Assembly: GCA_020722705.1 (NCBI GenBank)
Contig: DYKI01000011.1
Location: 1 to 64,000, forward strand
DNA length: 64,000 nt
Direction: 5' to 3'
Source: Chthonomonas calidirosea
GTDB taxonomy: Bacteria; Armatimonadota; Chthonomonadetes; Chthonomonadales; CAJBBX01
Positions 58,295 to 64,000 of the stretch are shown here, one piece after another (position 1 is the stretch's first letter; the number at the start of each line of letters is the position of its first letter). Made by a program: the position numbers and the translations under genes. A model generated the notes under the pieces. It was not told the origin of the DNA. It saw only the letters and a program-made list of their open reading frames with translations, and did not search any database.

Positions 58295-59035
58295 GTGCGG
58301 ATGTCGCATCGCCGGGCGCGAATCTTGACGACCAGCAACCCCCCCCACAGACCTGACCCGACTGTGATCGAGCCGATGTTCGCTCAAGTGGCGCCTCGCT
58401 ACGATCTGATGAACCACCTGCTCAGTTTCGGGCGACATCATCGCTGGCGATCTGTTGCGGCACAAATGGCGGAGCCGCAGCCGGGATGCACGGCTGTAGA
58501 TGTCTGCACCGGTACGGGCGACTTGGCGGAGGAGCTGGGGCGTCGAGTGGGCAGTCAAGGGGTCGTGCTGGGATTCGACTTCTGCCCGGCCATGGTGCAG
58601 CGGGCCGAGATCAAGCGGCGAGGCGATATGGTGCGGTACAGTGTTGCGGACGCGCACTGCCTTCCGTGCCGATCGGGTTCCGTGGACTGCGCGACGATCG
58701 CCTTCGGGATCCGGAATGTCGGCGATCCGGAAAGGGTCTTCGCCGAAATGGCCCGCGTGCTCAGAGTCGGTGGCCGTCTGGTCTGCCTGGAGTTCGGCCT
58801 CCCGCAGGATCCAGTGCGGCGCTGGTTGGTCCGAGCGTATGAACGCGCGGTCATTCCGCTCCTGGGCCTGCTCATGGGACGCCGAGAAGCGTACAGCTAC
58901 CTGGCTGGGTCCATTGCGGCGTTTGCGGGTCCGGATTCGGTGCGCGAGATGATGTCACGAGCGGGACTCACGGCATTGGAGACGAAAGAGATGAACCTGG
59001 GCAGCGTGTATGCCCATCGCGGAGTGAAGCTTTGA
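58295..59035 (+). CDS. ubiE: Ubiquinone/menaquinone C-methyltransferase
   Basis: MFAQVAPRYDLMNHLLSFGRHHRWR, DVCTGTGDLAEEL, ATIAFGIRNV, PLLGLLMG; start uncertain. Confidence 0.93.
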   Translation: MRMSHRRARILTTSNPPHRPDPTVIEPMFAQVAPRYDLMNHLLSFGRHHRWRSVAAQMAEPQPGCTAVDVCTGTGDLAEELGRRVGSQGVVLGFDFCPAMVQRAEIKRRGDMVRYSVADAHCLPCRSGSVDCATIAFGIRNVGDPERVFAEMARVLRVGGRLVCLEFGLPQDPVRRWLVRAYERAVIPLLGLLMGRREAYSYLAGSIAAFAGPDSVREMMSRAGLTALETKEMNLGSVYAHRGVKL

Positions 59036-60045
59036 GCGACAGTCGCGCAGGTAACCCCGAGGGGCCGACAGCAGCGCCATTCTTTGATCTGATCCGGACG
59101 GATCTGAACAACGTCGAGCGGTCGCTGCAGGCCGCTGCCGCCTCGGAGGTGCATCCGGTTGATGCGCTCGCTCAGCATGTGCTGCTGGCCGGTGGCAAGC
59201 GGCTGCGCCCGGCGACGGTCATCCTGACCGCCCGCGCGCTCAGCCGTGAACCGGATGCGGATCGCATTGTCACCGTGGCTGCTGCCATGGAGTTGGTGCA
59301 TACCGCAACGCTTGTCCACGACGACGTTGTTGACAACACTTCGGTCCGTCGCGGCGCTGCGACGGCGAATGCCGTCTTCGGCAATGGCGTCGCCGTCATC
59401 AGCGGGGACTTCCTGTTGGCACGTGCGGTGAGCATGCTGGCTCGGGAATCGGACACAAGACTGCTGCGGACGGTTGCCGACGTGACGGCCGACATGAGCG
59501 AGGGTGAAGTGCAGGAGCTGGTCACGACCGGTGAGCCGGAACTGACGGAGAAGGCCTACTTCGGCCTGATCGGGAAGAAGACGGCCTCTTTTATCGAAGG
59601 CTGCTGTCGCTGCGGGGCCATCGTCGCAGGCGCCGACGGACTGGGCGAGAACGCAGTCGCAAACTACGGTCTCAACATGGGCTTGGCGTTCCAACTCGCC
59701 GACGATCTGCTCGACTATGTGGGTGATCCGGCCAAGACCGGCAAAGCGGTCGGCACCGACCTGCGTGAAGGGCGCGCGACCCTGCCGTTTCTGTACGGGC
59801 TGCGTCACGCGTCCGATGGCGCGAGAGAACGCCTGCTGTCCTCCTTTGCCAATCCGTCACTTCGCGAAGCGACGATCTCGACGGTGATCCGAACGCTCGA
59901 TACCCTCGGTGCCTTCGACCATGCGCGCAAGGTCGCCCATGAGCATGCGAATGCCGCGAAGCTCTCTCTCAGTGTGTTGGAGAACTCGGCCTACAGGCAA
60001 GCGTTGTCCGACCTTGCGGACTACGTCGTCAACCGGGACAGATGA
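59032..60045 (+). CDS. Polyprenyl synthetase
   Basis: GGKRLRPATVILTARAL; LVHDDVVDNTSVRRG; FQLADDLLDYVGD; TTG start overlapping ubiE. Confidence 0.94.
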   Translation: MSDSRAGNPEGPTAAPFFDLIRTDLNNVERSLQAAAASEVHPVDALAQHVLLAGGKRLRPATVILTARALSREPDADRIVTVAAAMELVHTATLVHDDVVDNTSVRRGAATANAVFGNGVAVISGDFLLARAVSMLARESDTRLLRTVADVTADMSEGEVQELVTTGEPELTEKAYFGLIGKKTASFIEGCCRCGAIVAGADGLGENAVANYGLNMGLAFQLADDLLDYVGDPAKTGKAVGTDLREGRATLPFLYGLRHASDGARERLLSSFANPSLREATISTVIRTLDTLGAFDHARKVAHEHANAAKLSLSVLENSAYRQALSDLADYVVNRDR

Positions 60046-60836
60046 GCGTCCTCACGGAAATCCGGGTGGCGGTCTTCGACATGGACGGCGTTCTATGGTC
60101 CATGGACGACCCCATTGAGCATGGAGCCGAGGCCATACGCCGTTGTCGCCAGGCCGGCGTTTCTGTCTACTTCCTGACCAACAACTCTTCGAAGACCCGT
60201 GCGGATTACGTCGCCAAACTGGCCGGTTTCGGCATCGAGAGTACGGTTGATGAGGTTGTCACCTCGGCCCACGCAACGGCACAGTGGCTTGAAGCCGATG
60301 GCGCTCGCGGCAAGACGGCAGTGATCATCGGCGAGGCAGGCCTGCGCTGCGAGCTGGACCAAGTCGGGGTCAACGTGGTCGAGTATGTAGAAGGAGATGC
60401 GGTCGCTTATGTGGTGGTTGGATGGGATCGAGGCCTAACCTACGACAAGCTGCTTCAGGCGCATGGGGCGATCACAAGGGGAGGAGCTCGGTTCATCGCG
60501 ACGAACAGGGATGCAACCTACCCGTTGGCGATGGGGCGCACCATACCCGGCGGCGGGAGCATCGTGGCGGCTGTGGCAACCTCGACGGGCGTTGAGCCCA
60601 TCACGATCGGCAAACCTGAGCCGTATACGTTGCTGACCATATTGGAGCGTGAGGGGGTCGTACCTCGGCAGTGTCTTGTGATCGGCGATCGGCTCGATAC
60701 CGACATCGCCATCGCAACGCGTGTCGGCACTCGATCCGCGCTGGTGCTGACCGGTGTCAGCACCGCCGAGGAGGCAGCCGATCTGCCGCCTGCACAGCGT
60801 CCCGAATATGTGTGGCCGGATCTTTCCAGTCTGTGA
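60042..60836 (+). CDS. HAD-superfamily hydrolase, IIA (NagD-like)
   Basis: VAVFDMDGVLWSMDDPIEHGAEAIRRCR..FLTNNSSKTR; IGDRLDTDIAIATRVGTRSALVLTGV. Confidence 0.9.
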   Translation: MSVLTEIRVAVFDMDGVLWSMDDPIEHGAEAIRRCRQAGVSVYFLTNNSSKTRADYVAKLAGFGIESTVDEVVTSAHATAQWLEADGARGKTAVIIGEAGLRCELDQVGVNVVEYVEGDAVAYVVVGWDRGLTYDKLLQAHGAITRGGARFIATNRDATYPLAMGRTIPGGGSIVAAVATSTGVEPITIGKPEPYTLLTILEREGVVPRQCLVIGDRLDTDIAIATRVGTRSALVLTGVSTAEEAADLPPAQRPEYVWPDLSSL

Positions 60837-60854
60837 GGTGAGGTGCGAGCGGAC

Positions 60855-61877
60855 ATGAACCGATGCATTCACACGTTCCGTCTGGCGACGGGAGAGCTCG
60901 GTGAGGTGCGGGAGGTCATCGCGCCGGATGCCGATCACCGCGACACGATTCTGACACTCCTCGCGCACAAGGGCGGTGTATGGGAGAACCATCTCACCGC
61001 AGCTCTCGACGGTCGGACAGACGATCTTGAGACGCGCTGGTATCTCGGCCTTGTGGACGGACGCGCGGTTGCCGACGCCATGCTCGTGGAGCGGCATGGT
61101 GTCGCCATTCTCGGCCATGTGTACACGGTCGAGGCATTTCGCCGTCGCGGCATATGCCGTGCCGTGCTCAGCGCGATGATGGAAGCGTTCAAGGGCCGTG
61201 ACGGGCGCTCGATCATCCTGGGGACCGGGTTCGAGAGCGTGGCTTATCGTATCTATGAGTCATTCGGCTTCCGCTCTCTCAGGGGTGGCTTGATGGCCTG
61301 GTACGCAACGGGACGGTCCGAGTTTGAAGTGGAGTGGTTCGCGCCTGGTCCAGGTTACACGCGCGAGGCGCAATGGGAGCACTGGCCCCTCGTTGCGTCT
61401 CTAGCCACATTCGCGGAGGCTTCGGGCCTGAGGAGTGTCGCCTGGGGCATGCGCGACATCGCCAACCTGGAGTGGCCGTACTGCCACTACATGGCCCATC
61501 GTGCCGAGCCCGGCTACACCGGGGTTGTCTCCCAGACCGAAACCGGCGCAGTGGTTGCCGTTGCGACATGTGTGCCCTTCCGGATCGGAGAGACTGGCGA
61601 AGCGTGGCCAAACGTCTGGCTTGTGGACGCCTTCGCGCATCCCCTGCATACTTTCAAGATGACGGAGTCGCTCGCTCGCCTCTCCCTGCCCCCTGGCAAG
61701 GCCATCGCGTTCGCCGCTGACAGCGACGCCGAGCGCCGGTCTGCCTTTTCCGATGCGGGGTTTGTTCAGGAAGGGCGTCTGCGAGACACCCTGTCCGTCG
61801 GAAGCGTGACATCGGATGTCGCTGTCTACGGCCGCGTCGTCGGTCCGTCGGCGAGCCAACTGCAGTATTGGTCATGA
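60855..61877 (+). CDS. GNAT-family acetyltransferase
   Basis: AILGHVYTVEAFRRRGICRAVLSAMMEAFKGRDGRSIILGT acetyl-CoA motif. Confidence 0.75.
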   Translation: MNRCIHTFRLATGELGEVREVIAPDADHRDTILTLLAHKGGVWENHLTAALDGRTDDLETRWYLGLVDGRAVADAMLVERHGVAILGHVYTVEAFRRRGICRAVLSAMMEAFKGRDGRSIILGTGFESVAYRIYESFGFRSLRGGLMAWYATGRSEFEVEWFAPGPGYTREAQWEHWPLVASLATFAEASGLRSVAWGMRDIANLEWPYCHYMAHRAEPGYTGVVSQTETGAVVAVATCVPFRIGETGEAWPNVWLVDAFAHPLHTFKMTESLARLSLPPGKAIAFAADSDAERRSAFSDAGFVQEGRLRDTLSVGSVTSDVAVYGRVVGPSASQLQYWS

Positions 61878-61983
61878 CGGTCCAAATCCCGCTCCCTGCA
61901 CACCGACGCTGCAGTCGGCTGAATGCGGGTGCGGAGTATGGGCCCATGTTGGCATGGCCACTCACGAGAGGGGTTTTTCTAAA

Positions 61984-63162
61984 ATGGCACGTATAGCTTA
62001 CTTCGATTGCCCGTCGGGCATCGCGGGCGACATGACCCTGGCCGCGCTGTTGGATTGCGGGGCGGATTCTGCCGTGCTTGCAGATAGGCTCCGGTCTCTG
62101 AAACTTGGCCCATGGTCACTGAACGTGACTGACGATGAAGACCATGGCATTGGCGGCCTGCATGTGGAGGTGATCGCCGACGCAGAGCAGGGGCATGGAC
62201 GGCATCTGCATCACATCGTCGAGATCATCTCATCGAGCGATCTGCCGGTTCGCGTCAAGGAGCAATCCATAGCCGTGTTCCGTCGGCTCGGGGAAGCCGA
62301 AGCATCCATCCATCGCGTAGACATTGAGCGTCTGCATTTCCACGAAGTCGGCGCGGTAGACGCCATTGTGGACATCGTCGGCTCCTGTCTGCTGCTTGAT
62401 CTTCTCGGCGTTGAGCGCGTCGTCTGTTCGCCGCTGCCGATGGGCCGGGGCTTCGTGGAATGCATGCACGGAGTGATCCCGCTGCCTGCGCCGGCGACTG
62501 TAGAGCTCACTCGTGGCGTTCCGACGTACGGGGTAGAGCTGGAGGCCGAGCTCGTCACTCCGACCGGGGCGGCTCTGATGGTGAGTCTGGCGGAGCGCTT
62601 TGGATCGCAGTCCGCCATGCGCGTTCAGAGCGTCGGATACGGTATCGGCAAGCGGCGGTTCGCGGATCGTCCCAACGTGCTTCGCGTGATGATAGGCGAG
62701 TCGGGCATGGGCGAAGACGGACATATCGTTGTCGTTGAGACGAGCATTGATGACCTATCCCCGCAGTTCTATGACATCGCCATGGATCGCCTGTTCAATG
62801 CCGGAGCGCTCGACGTGCATACGACGGCGATCAGTATGAAGAAGAACCGTCCTGGGACGCTCCTTACCGTATTGTGCCCCGAAAGCGCCGTGACGGACAT
62901 TGCCGAAGTGCTGTTTGCGGAGACGACCACGCTCGGTGTGCGCATGTACCGGTGCGATCGCCTTTGCATGGAGCGCAGTACGGTTGTCGTTGCCACCGAA
63001 TACGGCCCGATCCGCATCAAGGTGGCGACGTGGGGAACCGGGACTCCGAAGGCGATGCCCGAATATGAGGACGTCAAAGCGGCTGCGTTGAAGCATGGCG
63101 TCCCGGCGCGGGTCGTCGGAGACGCGGCTGTTGCAGCGTACCGCCGAACAGAGGAGGTGTAG
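61984..63162 (+). CDS. larC: Nickel pincer cofactor biosynthesis protein LarC
   Basis: MARIAYFDCPSGIAGDMTLAALLDCG; HFHEVGAVDAIVDIVG; ETSIDDLSPQ; single uninterrupted frame. Confidence 0.92.
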   Translation: MARIAYFDCPSGIAGDMTLAALLDCGADSAVLADRLRSLKLGPWSLNVTDDEDHGIGGLHVEVIADAEQGHGRHLHHIVEIISSSDLPVRVKEQSIAVFRRLGEAEASIHRVDIERLHFHEVGAVDAIVDIVGSCLLLDLLGVERVVCSPLPMGRGFVECMHGVIPLPAPATVELTRGVPTYGVELEAELVTPTGAALMVSLAERFGSQSAMRVQSVGYGIGKRRFADRPNVLRVMIGESGMGEDGHIVVVETSIDDLSPQFYDIAMDRLFNAGALDVHTTAISMKKNRPGTLLTVLCPESAVTDIAEVLFAETTTLGVRMYRCDRLCMERSTVVVATEYGPIRIKVATWGTGTPKAMPEYEDVKAAALKHGVPARVVGDAAVAAYRRTEEV

Positions 63163-63168
63163 TCCGCA

Positions 63169-64000
63169 ATGCGCTATCCCAATATCCCCGTGGACAGGCC
63201 GCATCCGGATGCCGACGAGTTCGTCGCCATGTTGCTGGGACGCGCTCCTCAGCGTCGGACGCCGCTCGTCGAGTACCTCGTTGACGAGACGGTCATGCGG
63301 CCCATCGTGGAGGATTTGCTCGGGATGGCATGGCCCCGGGCCGTATCGGATCGTGAGACCATGGAGCGGTATCTCGACGTGTTCATCGAGTTCTGGCTCC
63401 GACTGGGGTACGACTTCGTTCGCTTCGAGATCGGACTGCCCTTCGCATCCGCCCTGCTCTACGCTGCCGACACAGCTCCTTCCGGCAAGGATCGCGCCTG
63501 GGTGGATGAGCACCACGGCGCCATCATGACTTGGGCCGACTTCGAGGCCTACGAATGGCCGCAGCTCGACAAGTTCGATTTCCACCCGTTCGAGTACGTC
63601 AACGGCCACTTGCCGGACGGCATGGGGCTGATGGCGTGCCATGGCGGCGGCATATTCGAGCATCTCTCGTGGATCATGTCGCTCGAAGGGCTCTCGCTGG
63701 CGCTCTATGAGACGCCCGAACTCGTTCAGGCCGTGGCCGATCGGATCGGCGAGTTGATGTTGGGCTTCTACAAACACCTGGTCCAGCTCGACAGGCTGAT
63801 CGTTGTCTTCCCGGGGGATGACATGGGCTTCCGTTCCGGAACCCTCATCCATCCGTCGGCGTTGCGCCGTTACTGCCTCCCGTGGCACAAGCGATTCGCA
63901 CAGATCGCCCATGACAGCGGGCGACCATACTTTCTCCATTCGTGCGGGAATGTTGCGAGCATCATGTCCGACCTGATCGAGGAGGTGGGCATTGACGGCA
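63169..64000 (+). CDS. Uroporphyrinogen decarboxylase-family (methyltransferase-like) protein, truncated by window end
   Basis: UroD/MtaA-like fold; YFLHSCGNVASIMSDLIEEVGIDG. Confidence 0.85.
   Translation, partial: MRYPNIPVDRPHPDADEFVAMLLGRAPQRRTPLVEYLVDETVMRPIVEDLLGMAWPRAVSDRETMERYLDVFIEFWLRLGYDFVRFEIGLPFASALLYAADTAPSGKDRAWVDEHHGAIMTWADFEAYEWPQLDKFDFHPFEYVNGHLPDGMGLMACHGGGIFEHLSWIMSLEGLSLALYETPELVQAVADRIGELMLGFYKHLVQLDRLIVVFPGDDMGFRSGTLIHPSALRRYCLPWHKRFAQIAHDSGRPYFLHSCGNVASIMSDLIEEVGIDG

Noticed and set aside
62755-63939. 394-aa minus-strand ORF opposite larC and the UroD-like gene
   Set aside because: Spans two good forward genes; shadow composition

Overview
This is a GC-rich bacterial chromosomal segment, mostly housekeeping. 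No CRISPR array, transposon or prophage was recognised. An Armatimonadota-like source is plausible (an H-X9-DG pseudopilin, several Tat/lipoprotein secreted proteins, a UroD-like methyltransferase), but this is only a guess. Main blocks: tuf end-rpmG-tRNA-Trp-secE-nusG-rplK-rplA; tRNA-Gln, ychF, tatC; groES-groEL with a CIRCE operator; a LacI / small lipoprotein / H-X9-DG pseudopilin cassette; a tricorn-type protease running directly into a six-gene Ech-type [NiFe] hydrogenase (echABCDEF-like); hisS-aspS with a heptamer tandem repeat after aspS; a chain of overlapping genes ftsE-ftsX-envC-like-eamA-xerC-hslV; ybeY/dgkA/CBS genes; a TrkA-type module with a STAS-USP fusion; ubiE-polyprenyl synthase; larC. 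The strongest candidate for an undescribed system is 35.68-40.19 kb. It looks like a RiPP locus: a 53-aa Cys-containing candidate precursor with its own promoter and a strong terminator, followed by a tightly coupled operon of PqqD (RRE), radical SAM/SPASM, HprK-like kinase, S26 peptidase with a Ser/His-type motif, and an NTP_transf_5-like nucleotidyltransferase. All calls come from reading the sequence and the supplied ORFs; no database search was run.
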